Shown here: in pieces, positions 15,530-24,558 of the stretch
Numbering within the stretch: position 1 is the first letter of the stretch
How the letters are laid out: each line of letters opens with the position of its first letter
From: Acidobacteriota bacterium
GTDB taxonomy: Bacteria; Acidobacteriota; Blastocatellia; Pyrinomonadales; Pyrinomonadaceae
Length of the DNA stretch: 37,509 nucleotides
Direction: 5' to 3'
Assembly (NCBI GenBank): GCA_003223935.1
Contig: QHXQ01000079.1
Coordinates: 1-37,509 of the forward strand
Notes under the pieces: model-generated
The model's input: the letters and a program-made list of their open reading frames with translations, nothing else
Databases searched by the model: none
Told to the model about the DNA's origin: nothing
Position numbers and translations under genes: made by a program

Positions 15530-18500
15530 ATGAAACAGACGTACCACATTGTTGAGTCCCGTCGTTCGCGCACCTTCATCTCAGTTCTGCTCGCGCACCT
15601 ATTGCTGCTCACGCAATTTACCCCGCTCTTCGCCCAAACGGTGAAGGTGAAGCGGCCGACTGCGCAGACGACGCCGCCCACAGGCACACAGCCCATCAAA
15701 GGTGGCGGCAGCAAACTCGTAACTTCTCCGACCGCGCCCGCCGTGGCCGGCGTCACAGCGACCAAGACGGACAATCGCACGGCGGCGCAAAAGGCCGGCC
15801 CCGGCGACACGATCAACTACACCGTCGTGATCACCAATAACGCGGCGGGTGATGCCACCGGCGTCGCCTTCAACGACACCGTTGATACGAACACGACGCT
15901 CGTCGCCGGCTCAGGCGTCTTAGCCGCCGACGATGATTACAACACCATCGGCAACGTGCAGATCAGCGTGCCCGCGCCGGGCTTGCTCGTCAACGATCAG
16001 GACATAGCCAACGGCAACAACACCGGCATGACCGCGAGCGGCGGCACTACGAGCGCGCAGGGCGGCACGATCTCGATCAGTTCCAATGGCAGCTTCACTT
16101 ATGATCCACCCGTAGGCTTCACCGGCACTGACAGCTTCACCTACACGGCGACGACTTCTGGCGGCAAGACCGCGACGGCGACGGCGAAGATAACGGTGGC
16201 GGGGAAAATCTGGTTCGTCAATAACAACGGCGGGGCGTGTTCGTCGAACTGCAACGGGCGGCTCTCGCACCCCTTCACGACGCTCGCCAACTTCCAAGCC
16301 GTCAACGACGCAGGGGCGAATCATCCGGCGGCGGGCGACAGCGTCTTCCTCTACGAGAGTTCGACGGCTTACGTCGGCCCCACCACGCTTCTGAACAACC
16401 AGAAGTTCATCGGTCAGGACGCGTCGGCGAGCCTGATTACTCTCACGGGACTCACGCAGCCGAGCGGGACAGACCCTCTGCCCGCGATGGCCCCCGCGAA
16501 CGGGACTATCGTCAACATCACCGGCAGCAATGCGAACGCCATTAATCTAGGTAGCGGCAACACGCTGCGCGGATTTACGGTCGGCAACGTGGGCACGGGC
16601 ACGAAAATCTCCGGCACGAGCTTCGGTACACTCCTCGTCGGCGATAACACGACGCCCGACGTGACTCTGAACGGCACGGGGCAGGCACTCAATCTAACTA
16701 CGGGAACGTTCGCCGCTACCACCGGCTTCGTGAGCGTGGCGACGACATCGAGCACCGCGCAGGGCATCAACCTGTCGGGCGTCGCGGGCACGGCCTCGTT
16801 CGGCTCGACCTCCGTCTCCGGCTCTACGACTCAGGGCATACTCATCGGCACGACGACCGCCGCCATCAACTTCGGCAACACGACCGTCACGGCGGGAACT
16901 GACGCCGTCTCGTTCCAAAACAACTCTGCGGGCACGCGCACCTTCGGCACGCTGGGAGCCACGGCAGGCGGCGCGGGCGTCGCATTCCTGCACGGCGCGG
17001 GCGGCGGCAACGTCACCGTCAACGGCCTTGCGACCTTAACGAGCGGCGCGGGCAACACCATAGACATTCAGAATCAAGCGGCCAGCACGACCGTGAGCTT
17101 CGCGGGCGGTGCGACGCTGACGAAGAGCGCGGGCGGCACGGGCGTCAACCTCAACACCGACAACGGCAACGTCACCTTCGGCGGGACGCTCACAATCGGC
17201 ACGAGCGGCTTGCGTTTCCCCAGCACAGCCGTCACGATCACGGGCGGCACGACGGGGACTTACTCGCTCGGCACGGTGAGCATCTTCACGAACGGCTTCG
17301 CGGGCATCACCTCGACGAACGCAGACGGCGCGCTCAACACCACTAATGGCACGGTTGACGTGAACGCGGCGACGGCCCTCAACATTGACGGCCCTGCCGG
17401 ACTGACGACGCTCGGCATGACATTGGCGACGGTCAACTCCACAGGCGGCACGAACAATATCTCGCTTGTGGATATCGCCGGCTCGATAACGATTAACGGC
17501 GGCGCGATCTCAGGCGCTTCGGGTTCGTCCTTTCTCGTCGGCGCAGGCTCGGCCAACGTCACCTACAACGGCACCATCACGAACAACACCGCGCGCGTCG
17601 TTGACGTACAGGGCAAGACGGCGGGCGGCACGGTCGCGTTCGGCGGAGCGATCTCGTCGAACGGCGGGACGGGCGTCTTCCTGAACAACAACAGCACCGC
17701 GATCATCAACTTCACGGGCGGCCTGAGCCTCACCACCGGCGCGAACGACTCCTTCACCGCCACGGGCGGCGGCACGGTTACGGCCACGCAGAACAACTCG
17801 ACAATCATCAACACGCTCTCGACGACGGCGGGCACGGCCCTCAATGTCGCCAACACGACCATTGGTGCGGCGGGACTCACGTTCCGCAGCGTTTCGTCGG
17901 GGTCGGCCTCGAACAGCACGTCGAACGGCATCATCCTCAACACCACGGGCACGACTGCCGGTCTGACCATCACCGGCAACGGCTCAGCCGGGTCGGGCGG
18001 CACGATCCAACACAAGACCGGCGCGGACAACAGCACCACACAAGGGTCGGGCATCTTCCTCAGCAGCACGTCGGGCGTCTCGCTCACGCGCATGCAGTTG
18101 AACGACTTCCAGAACTTCGGCATCAAGGGCAGCAGCGTCACAGGCTTCTCGCTCACCAACTCTGTCATCAACGGCAACAACGGCACGACCGAGGCGGGCG
18201 GCTCCGAAGAAGGCCCAATCCGCTTCGACGGACTGTTCACGAGCGGCTCGTTCCCGACCGCTTCGATTTCCAACTGCACCATCAGCGGCGGCTTCTCTTC
18301 AAACATCTACCTCATCAACAGCAGCGGCACGCTCAACCGACTCACCATTGATAGCTGCACCATCGGCCTGCTCAACGACAGCAACACCAACGGCGGCGAC
18401 AGCATCCACGTTGATGTTGCGAGCGGCGCGACCTTGAACTGGACTCTTTCGAACAGCACACTGACCGGCGCGCGCGGCGACATGGTTGACAGCATCGGGC

Positions 18501-21235
18501 ACGGCGGCTCGCACATGGACGTTGTGCTGCTTCAGAATAAATTCCAGAACGCCGACACGCACATCTTGAGCGGCGGCGGCGGACTCACGCTTGAGGGCGG
18601 CGACCTCGGTGTGGCGGACTACACCTACAACGTCTCCTGCAACAAGATCAGCACCAGCGCGGCCGGCGGGGCAAAAGGCGCGTCGCTGAACATCTTCAAG
18701 GCGACCAACAGCACTAGTGGCTCGTTCGTCGGTACGGTCGCTGGCAACAACATCGGCGTCGTTGGTCAGTCGTTCTCTGGCGCGCCGAACAGCGCGCCTG
18801 CCGTATGGCTACAGGCACACGGCGCGGGCACCTACACCGTGCTGGTGCAAAATAACAACATAGTCCAGTACGGCGAGGAAGCCATTGACTTACAAGGCAC
18901 ATCCGGTAGCACCACACTTAACGCTTCGATCTTCGGGAACAACGTGACGCCGGAAGCCAATAACGGCTTCGCCGGTTTGAACATCGAACAGGGTGCTGTG
19001 AACGCCGACAATGGAACTATGAATGTCGTGGTCGGCAATGCTAACGCCGGTAGCGGTCAGCAGAACGATTTCTCAAATGGCGATTTCTTTAACGGCACCG
19101 ACATCCAAGTCCTGCGAGCTGGCGGCTCAACCGAAGTGCTGAATCTTTCGAAGAACGGCTCGGCGTCGGTCACAGTGACAAACGTTCTTAAAGACGATAA
19201 CGCCAACCCCGCGAATACGACGGTCGGTGACTTTTCACCCGGAAATCGAAACCTCGTCAACACGCTGCCGACGCTACCGCCCGCGGTTGCTGCTTGCACA
19301 CTACCGCCAATTGCGAACTTCGATCTGCCGCAGACTAGGAATCAAGAGACCAGCACGCCGCAAGCAACGACCGCTGTTGCACCGCTCACACAAGCGAGCG
19401 ACATCACCAGCCGGCCGTTCGTCGCGCCGCCGCAAGCCATCAAACTGGCCGCGCCGGTTGCAGCCGTTAAGGGCAGCAGCAAGACCAACGCACAAGCGAC
19501 GCAGCCCGCCAAGGCCGCGCCGCCGCAAGTCTTGATCTCGCCGCAATCCGGCACGGTCTCGGCCAACATCGGCACAATGCACGCAGGCGATTCCGTCACG
19601 ATCAACTTCTCTGTGACGGTCAACAATCCGGTGTCGCCTTTGACGGCCACGCAAGTCTCGAATCAGGGCACAGTCACCGGCACGGTCAATGCCAGTCCGT
19701 TCACCGTCCAGACAGACGATCCAGACGTGGGCGGCACGAATGATCCGACCGTGACGATGCTTATCCCGGCTCCGACCATCTCGATCAAGAACGCCACCGT
19801 GCCAGAGCCGCCTTCCGGCACAACCACGATGGCCTTTACGGTCGCGTTGTCGAACGCTTACACGGTTCCGGTCATGGTCAACTTCCAGACCGCCGATGGT
19901 ACTGCCATCGCCGGGCAAGACTACACGGCCACATCCGGCACGCTCACCTTCCCGGCCGGCACAACCGTGCAGACCGTCTCCGTGACCGTCTTGCACGACG
20001 CAGCGAACAACAGCGACGAGAACTTCTTCGTCAATCTAACGAGTCCGGTGAACGGCATCCTCGGCACGAGTTCAGGCACGGGCACGATCACTATCGCCAA
20101 CACGGCGGGCACGTTCCTGATCTCTGAACTGCGCACGAGTGGGCCGGGTGCATCGGGCACGGGCGACGTGACCGACGAGTTCGTCGAACTCTACAACAAC
20201 ACGGACAGCCCCGTGACCGTCTCGACTACGGACGCCTCGGCCGGTTGGGCGCTGGCGAAGACCGGCGCAACCTGTGGTGCTGACCCCGTCATCATCGCCA
20301 CCGTTCCGAACGGCACGGTCATCCCGGCGCGCGGCCATTACCTGCTCGTCGGCACTGGCTACTCGCTCGCCAACTACGGCGGCCCGGGTGCGGCTGCGGG
20401 CAATCAGACCATGACCGCAGAGATCGAGGATGGTCGCAACGTCGCGCTCTTCAACACGGCGACCTTGACCAACTTCTCGACCACGACGCGGCTTGATGCG
20501 GTCGGGTTCGACAGCGCTACGGGCAATAACTGCGATCTGTTGCGTGAGGGCACGAACCTGCCGGCAGCAAACGACAGCATCACGCAGTACAGCTTCGTGC
20601 GCAAACTTGTGACGGGCACGCCGCAGGATACGAACGACAACAGTTCGGACTTCGTCGTCGTCTCGACCACGCCTGCGACGCCTGTGGGCGGCAATGCGAC
20701 GCCGACCTTGGGCGCACCGGGGCCGGAGAACTTGACGAGTCCGATTCAACGCAACGCGACGATCAAGGCCAGCCTGATCGAGCCGCAAGTGGCTTCAACT
20801 GCGTCGCCCAACCGGGTGCGCGATGGTACGGCTAACGTCTGCAATGGTGGCGTCGGGCCGTCGAACTGCACTTTCGGCACGCTCGACATTCGTCGCCGGT
20901 TCAAGAACACGACCAACGCGACGGTGACGAGGTTGCGCTTCCGTGCTGTGGACATGACGGCAGGGCCAAACGGCGCACCCGGCGAAGCTGATATGCGCTT
21001 GTTGACCGGCAGCGACTTCGCCATCACGACGAGTCTGGGCATGCTGACCGTCAAAGGTACGGTGCTTGAACAACCGCCAACGCAAGCGGGCGGCGGCGGG
21101 GTGAATAGCACGGTGACGGTGACATTGCCGGGCGGCGGCTTGGCCAACGGCAACACCATAGACGTGCACTTCCTGTTGGGCGTCCAACAGGGCGGCAACT
21201 ATCGCTTCTTCATCAACGTCGAAGCGCTGCCGTAA
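15530..21235 (+). CDS. Giant secreted beta-helix/Calx-beta/lamin-tail protein
   Basis: The product has 1901 residues. ATG 15530 is chosen because AAGGAG precedes it and it opens directly on a signal peptide (basic MKQTYHIVESRRSRT, then a hydrophobic stretch ending LFAQT near 37); an in-frame TTG at 15419 would bury that signal. Reading onward: a DUF11-like repeat (~70-125, TDNRTAAQKAGPGDTINYTV), a cadherin-like beta domain (NGSFTYDPPVGFTGTDSFTY), a very long Gly/Thr/Asn-rich region to ~1240 with the look of a parallel beta-helix, a second DUF11-like part, a Calx-beta domain (VNFQTADGTAIAGQDYTATS), a lamin-tail domain (EFVELYNNTDSPV, then VIPARGHYLLVG) and a final ~180-residue module ending GGNYRFFINVEALP. 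Likely outer-surface or secreted. No known C-terminal sorting motif was seen. It shares its last two modules with the 24559 gene. Confidence 0.88.
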   Translation: MKQTYHIVESRRSRTFISVLLAHLLLLTQFTPLFAQTVKVKRPTAQTTPPTGTQPIKGGGSKLVTSPTAPAVAGVTATKTDNRTAAQKAGPGDTINYTVVITNNAAGDATGVAFNDTVDTNTTLVAGSGVLAADDDYNTIGNVQISVPAPGLLVNDQDIANGNNTGMTASGGTTSAQGGTISISSNGSFTYDPPVGFTGTDSFTYTATTSGGKTATATAKITVAGKIWFVNNNGGACSSNCNGRLSHPFTTLANFQAVNDAGANHPAAGDSVFLYESSTAYVGPTTLLNNQKFIGQDASASLITLTGLTQPSGTDPLPAMAPANGTIVNITGSNANAINLGSGNTLRGFTVGNVGTGTKISGTSFGTLLVGDNTTPDVTLNGTGQALNLTTGTFAATTGFVSVATTSSTAQGINLSGVAGTASFGSTSVSGSTTQGILIGTTTAAINFGNTTVTAGTDAVSFQNNSAGTRTFGTLGATAGGAGVAFLHGAGGGNVTVNGLATLTSGAGNTIDIQNQAASTTVSFAGGATLTKSAGGTGVNLNTDNGNVTFGGTLTIGTSGLRFPSTAVTITGGTTGTYSLGTVSIFTNGFAGITSTNADGALNTTNGTVDVNAATALNIDGPAGLTTLGMTLATVNSTGGTNNISLVDIAGSITINGGAISGASGSSFLVGAGSANVTYNGTITNNTARVVDVQGKTAGGTVAFGGAISSNGGTGVFLNNNSTAIINFTGGLSLTTGANDSFTATGGGTVTATQNNSTIINTLSTTAGTALNVANTTIGAAGLTFRSVSSGSASNSTSNGIILNTTGTTAGLTITGNGSAGSGGTIQHKTGADNSTTQGSGIFLSSTSGVSLTRMQLNDFQNFGIKGSSVTGFSLTNSVINGNNGTTEAGGSEEGPIRFDGLFTSGSFPTASISNCTISGGFSSNIYLINSSGTLNRLTIDSCTIGLLNDSNTNGGDSIHVDVASGATLNWTLSNSTLTGARGDMVDSIGHGGSHMDVVLLQNKFQNADTHILSGGGGLTLEGGDLGVADYTYNVSCNKISTSAAGGAKGASLNIFKATNSTSGSFVGTVAGNNIGVVGQSFSGAPNSAPAVWLQAHGAGTYTVLVQNNNIVQYGEEAIDLQGTSGSTTLNASIFGNNVTPEANNGFAGLNIEQGAVNADNGTMNVVVGNANAGSGQQNDFSNGDFFNGTDIQVLRAGGSTEVLNLSKNGSASVTVTNVLKDDNANPANTTVGDFSPGNRNLVNTLPTLPPAVAACTLPPIANFDLPQTRNQETSTPQATTAVAPLTQASDITSRPFVAPPQAIKLAAPVAAVKGSSKTNAQATQPAKAAPPQVLISPQSGTVSANIGTMHAGDSVTINFSVTVNNPVSPLTATQVSNQGTVTGTVNASPFTVQTDDPDVGGTNDPTVTMLIPAPTISIKNATVPEPPSGTTTMAFTVALSNAYTVPVMVNFQTADGTAIAGQDYTATSGTLTFPAGTTVQTVSVTVLHDAANNSDENFFVNLTSPVNGILGTSSGTGTITIANTAGTFLISELRTSGPGASGTGDVTDEFVELYNNTDSPVTVSTTDASAGWALAKTGATCGADPVIIATVPNGTVIPARGHYLLVGTGYSLANYGGPGAAAGNQTMTAEIEDGRNVALFNTATLTNFSTTTRLDAVGFDSATGNNCDLLREGTNLPAANDSITQYSFVRKLVTGTPQDTNDNSSDFVVVSTTPATPVGGNATPTLGAPGPENLTSPIQRNATIKASLIEPQVASTASPNRVRDGTANVCNGGVGPSNCTFGTLDIRRRFKNTTNATVTRLRFRAVDMTAGPNGAPGEADMRLLTGSDFAITTSLGMLTVKGTVLEQPPTQAGGGGVNSTVTVTLPGGGLANGNTIDVHFLLGVQQGGNYRFFINVEALP

Positions 21236-21268
21236 ACAGCAGTAGGCGTTAGGCAATGGACAGAAAGT

Positions 21269-21316
21269 AGCCGGTTGCATCTTCACTCCTGATATAGAGT
21301 GAAGATGCAACCGGCT
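21269..21316 (+). terminator. Strong 20-bp stem-loop after the giant surface-protein gene
   Basis: Arms 21269-21288 and 21297-21316 are perfectly complementary over 20 bp around an 8-nt loop. CTTCTGTTCTT follows, a broken T-run. It lies 33 nt after the stop codon and is a probable terminator. Degenerate heptamer-like tracts flank it (AGTAGGC type to the left, TTACTGC/CTCCTGC type to the right, to about 21350), so it may be the core of a decayed heptamer element. Confidence 0.75.
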
Positions 21317-21379
21317 CTTCTGTTCTTACTGCCTCCTGCTTACCTGCTCACTTCCGCGCCGCCACGCGCGGACGAACGA

Positions 21380-21418
21380 ACAGGGCGCACGCAGCCAACA
21401 ATGGTGCGTGCGCCCTGT
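21380..21418. terminator. Second 14-bp stem-loop in the same gap
   Basis: Arms 21380-21393 and 21405-21418 pair perfectly over 14 bp with an 11-nt loop. There is no T-tract on either side. It stands 64 nt after the first hairpin and 78 nt before the amidohydrolase ATG, so it could be a leader structure of that gene instead of a terminator. Confidence 0.5.
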
Positions 21419-21496
21419 TCTCATTAGACTGTGTCCTCTGTTAAAGTCTCGGCCCCGAAGCATCATCAAATTCAAGCATCGCTCAGAAAGGCAAAC

Positions 21497-23005
21497 ATGC
21501 TGCGAAAGTCCACACGCACCATCGCGCTTGTCCTGTTTACTTATCAACTGCTGCTCCAACCTATAGCCAACACTTACGCCGCCGTGCCCGCGCGGTCTAT
21601 TGACCTGCTCATCACCGGCGGCACGGTCGTGACGATGGATGCGCAAGGGCGTGTGCTTGAGGACGGCGCGGTCGCCATTGCGCACGGGCGCATCGTCGAG
21701 GTCGGGCCGGCTGATAGGTTAGCGCGCAAGTATGCGGCGCATGAAGTGATTGATGCGCGCGGGCGCGTCGTTCTGCCCGGCCTGATTAACGCACACACGC
21801 ATGTGCCGATGACGCTGTTTCGCGGCATCGCCGATGATCTCGATCTGATGGAGTGGTTGACCAAATACATCTTTCCCGCCGAAGCCAAAAACGTTACCGA
21901 AGATTTCGTGCGCGTCGGCACGCGCTTGGGCCTCGCCGAGATGATTCGCGGCGGCACGACGACCTATTGCGATATGTATTACTTCGAGGATGCCGTCGCC
22001 GACGAGACCGCGCGCGCGGGCGTGCGCGGCGTGCTCGGCGAGACGGTGATTGACTTTCCCGTCGCTGACAACAAGACGCACGAAGAGGCGATGGCTTACA
22101 CAGACAAGTTCGTCGCCAAGTGGCGCGGGCACACGCTCATCACACCGGCGATTGCGCCGCACGCGCCTTACACGGTCTCTGAGGAACACTTGCGAGAAAT
22201 ACGCCAGTTCTCCGACCGCACGGGTGCGCCCGTCGTGACGCACGTCGCGGAGACGAACAAAGAGATCGCAGACATCACACGCGATCACGGCGCATCGCCC
22301 GTTGCTTATCTCGCGCGCATCGGCTTTCTCTCGAACCGCGTCATCGCCGCGCACCTCGTCCACATCACCGATGAAGAGATCGCCACCTTGAAGCGGCTCG
22401 GCGTCGGCGCGGTGCACAATCCGCAGTCGAACATGAAACTAGCTTCGGGCGTCGCGCCTGTGCCGCAGATGTTGGCGGCTGACATCCCGCTGGGCTTGGG
22501 CACGGACGGCGCGGCGTCGAACAACGACTTGGATATGTGGGAAGAGATGGATACGGCGGCACTACTGCACAAGGAGTTCACGGGCGACCCGAAAGTCGTC
22601 CCTGCGCGCACGGCGCTGGAGATGGCGACCATCGGCGGCGCGCGGGCGCTCCATCTTGAGCGCGAGATCGGATCACTTGAAGCAGGCAAGCACGCCGACG
22701 TGATCATCGTTGACTTGGACAGCCTGCACCAGACGCCGCGCTACAATATCTACTCGCATCTCGTCTATGCGACCAAAGCGGCGGACGTGCGCACGGTCGT
22801 CATCGAGGGCCGGGTCGTGATGCGCGACCGGCGGCTCTTGACGCTCGACGAAGAGACGATCAAACGCGACGCACGCGCTTACCGCGAACGCGTCACGCGA
22901 AGCCTCGCGCCCGCGTCGGTCGCGCCGAATGAGAACGTACCGAAACGCCCGCGCCCGGCTGCGCCATCGCGTCGGACAAGACCACGCCCGCGGCCCCGGC
23001 CATAG
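21497..23005 (+). CDS. Exported amidohydrolase (MTA/SAH deaminase-like)
   Basis: This 502-residue metal-dependent amidohydrolase resembles 5-methylthioadenosine/S-adenosylhomocysteine deaminases and related ATZ/TRZ enzymes. Metal ligands: the HTH of PGLINAHTHVPMTLFRG (~90-106), the histidine of VTHVAETNKEI, the histidine near AAHLVHIT, and the aspartate of LGLGTDGAASNNDLDMWEEM. The substrate-binding NPQSNMKLASG is also present. ATG 21497 has AGAAAGG upstream and opens on a clear signal peptide (MLRKSTRTIALVLFTYQLLL), unusual for an enzyme family that is normally cytosolic. The last ~20 residues are an Arg/Pro tail (RPRPRPRP). Deamination of an adenosine-type compound is the best guess, but aminohydrolase substrates cannot be fixed by motif alone. 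It does not overlap its neighbours. Confidence 0.87.
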   Translation: MLRKSTRTIALVLFTYQLLLQPIANTYAAVPARSIDLLITGGTVVTMDAQGRVLEDGAVAIAHGRIVEVGPADRLARKYAAHEVIDARGRVVLPGLINAHTHVPMTLFRGIADDLDLMEWLTKYIFPAEAKNVTEDFVRVGTRLGLAEMIRGGTTTYCDMYYFEDAVADETARAGVRGVLGETVIDFPVADNKTHEEAMAYTDKFVAKWRGHTLITPAIAPHAPYTVSEEHLREIRQFSDRTGAPVVTHVAETNKEIADITRDHGASPVAYLARIGFLSNRVIAAHLVHITDEEIATLKRLGVGAVHNPQSNMKLASGVAPVPQMLAADIPLGLGTDGAASNNDLDMWEEMDTAALLHKEFTGDPKVVPARTALEMATIGGARALHLEREIGSLEAGKHADVIIVDLDSLHQTPRYNIYSHLVYATKAADVRTVVIEGRVVMRDRRLLTLDEETIKRDARAYRERVTRSLAPASVAPNENVPKRPRPAAPSRRTRPRPRPRP

Positions 23006-23017
23006 CGCACAACTTAG

Positions 23018-23097
23018 TGTCAGAACCGCCTGCGGTAGCGGGCGGGTGCATGGTTACGCCACCTAAGACCCACCCGCTACCGCAGGCGGTTCTGACA
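23018..23097. repeat. 80-bp near-perfect palindrome, likely dispersed REP/MITE-like repeat
   Basis: Arms 23018-23047 and 23068-23097 pair at 29 of 30 positions around a 20-nt loop. The arms are GC-rich and, unlike the heptamer elements, not built from tandem 7-mers. It sits in the gap after the amidohydrolase, in non-coding DNA. The form (long hairpin, no ORF) suggests a mobile-type palindromic repeat or strong transcript end. Copy number elsewhere cannot be seen here. Confidence 0.75.
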
Positions 23098-23115
23098 AAA
23101 AACTCATCTTCGGAG

Positions 23116-23144
23116 TTGATCAAATTGCGGATTCGGGCGATAAT
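23116..23144 (+). promoter_or_regulatory. Predicted sigma70-type promoter of the TonB-domain gene
   Basis: TTGATC (23116-23121) and GATAAT (23139-23144) are separated by exactly 17 nt. The start would be near 23151, about 49 nt before ATG 23200. A terminator-like hairpin lies wholly within that leader. Confidence 0.65.
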
Positions 23145-23169
23145 GCTGGCTGAAAATTCGATACCTTCT

Positions 23170-23199
23170 AGCGAGCTTGAATGCTCGCTTTAGTTTTTT
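23170..23199 (+). terminator. Terminator-like hairpin abutting a start codon
   Basis: A perfect 7-bp stem (23170-23176 with 23183-23189, arms AGCGAGC and GCTCGCT) has loop TTGAAT, then TTAG and six Ts at 23194-23199. The next base begins the ATG at 23200. Placed ~20 nt after the predicted transcription start, it would end most transcripts before the gene unless regulated. Confidence 0.75.
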
Positions 23200-24480
23200 A
23201 TGGAGTGGTTGCTAGTGAAGGGAATTCGATCCGGTCTCGCCAATAAGTTAGTCGTCAAACTAAGTTTCCTGCTCGTCCTATTCATCGGCGGCGGTGTGTG
23301 CGCGCATGCGCAATATCTCGTGCAATCGGATGGCGAGAACGCGCAGCAGCGCATCACGCGGGCGCGTGCGCTCGCCGCAGTCGGCAATCTGCCGGCGGCG
23401 CGCAGCGAACTCGAATCGCTCAAGGGAGCGCAAGGGGTGGACGAGTCCGTCCACGAGATCGCGCTCGTGCTCTTAGTCGGCGTCTATCTCGAACAGGCCG
23501 ACTACAGCTACGCCGAGAATCTACTGAACGAAACTTTCACCGCGCGACAGGCGCAGCGCGACACGGCGACGCACGCTTACTTCGCCCTCGCCGGCCAAGT
23601 CATCAACGGCGTACGCGCACACATCGAACGCTATCGCGCGCTCGGCCTAGACGTAACCGATGCGGCACTTCCGTCTGAAGCTGCAAGCGATCTAGATCAC
23701 TTGCGCGGGTTGCTTGAGCGCGTGGCCGCGCAAGGCAAACAGTTGGGTGCAGAGAGCGGCCGGACACTGGAAGCGTGGGCGTTGATTGAAGAGGCCGCAG
23801 GCTTACGCACGCGGCTCGCGCGCAACGCTGCCGAGCGCACACAGTGGCAGTGCGAAGTGGCGGACGCGCGCCAGCGCATTGTCGGCGCAGACCCGCGCCG
23901 CACGGCCAATAGCGCCGCGCCGTCTGCGCGCCCGCAGACGGACGCGAACCACGCAACCGCGCCAACGAACACGCAAGCCGCGCCGGCCGCTTCATCTGCC
24001 GCGCCAAACTCCACGCCCGCACAATCTGCGCCGACACAGAACGCCGTGCCCACGAGCGAACACAACTCCGCGCCGTCTGCCTCCACGACTACGACGACCA
24101 TAATGCCGGCCAACGTGTCGAGCGCAAGCGCGCCTATTGTAGTTGCGCCACAGCCTGAGACGAACGAGCGGGCTGATGAAGCGCCAGCCGCGCCGGCGCA
24201 GCCACTCAATCTCGGCTCGACGTTGATCACAAAGGCGAGAGAGAAGTTTGCGCCGAGCTATCCGGCGCAGGCAAAATCGGCGCGCGTGGCGGGTAGCGTG
24301 ACGGTCTTCCTAACGGTTGATGAGAAGGGCGAGGTCTCTGAGGTGCAGCAGGCGAACGGCCCCGAACTATTGCGGCGTGCAGCCGAAGAGGCGGCGCGGC
24401 GTTGGAAGTTCCGGCCCACGATCATCAACGGGCAGCCCGTCCGCGTCTCCGGTTATATCAATTTCAACTTCGCGCTTTAA
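23200..24480 (+). CDS. TonB C-terminal domain protein with N-terminal repeat-like helical region
   Basis: The 426-residue product begins with a signal-type hydrophobic segment (LSFLLVLFIGGGVCAHAQ, ~22-39). A TPR-like helical region follows (~50-220: ITRARALAAVGNLPAARSEL, then VYLEQADYSYAENLLNE). Next is a long Ala/Thr/Pro/Ser-rich linker (~225-335), then a TonB_C domain (~340-426) with YPAQAKSARVAGSVTVFLTV, RRAAEEAARRWKFRPTIING and final GYINFNFAL. In gram-negative cells TonB_C domains contact outer-membrane receptors. No ExbB/ExbD genes are visible, so it may instead serve as a stand-alone scaffold. ATG 23200 directly follows a T-tract; in-frame GTG 23215 is an alternative start. The stop is 78 bp before the next gene. 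Confidence 0.88.
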   Translation: MEWLLVKGIRSGLANKLVVKLSFLLVLFIGGGVCAHAQYLVQSDGENAQQRITRARALAAVGNLPAARSELESLKGAQGVDESVHEIALVLLVGVYLEQADYSYAENLLNETFTARQAQRDTATHAYFALAGQVINGVRAHIERYRALGLDVTDAALPSEAASDLDHLRGLLERVAAQGKQLGAESGRTLEAWALIEEAAGLRTRLARNAAERTQWQCEVADARQRIVGADPRRTANSAAPSARPQTDANHATAPTNTQAAPAASSAAPNSTPAQSAPTQNAVPTSEHNSAPSASTTTTTIMPANVSSASAPIVVAPQPETNERADEAPAAPAQPLNLGSTLITKAREKFAPSYPAQAKSARVAGSVTVFLTVDEKGEVSEVQQANGPELLRRAAEEAARRWKFRPTIINGQPVRVSGYINFNFAL

Positions 24481-24558
24481 TCAATCCGCGCCCGCGTCTC
24501 GCCGTACATCTCTCTGCAATCACAACCCGAAAATTAACATTGACCGCCACAGGCGTGC

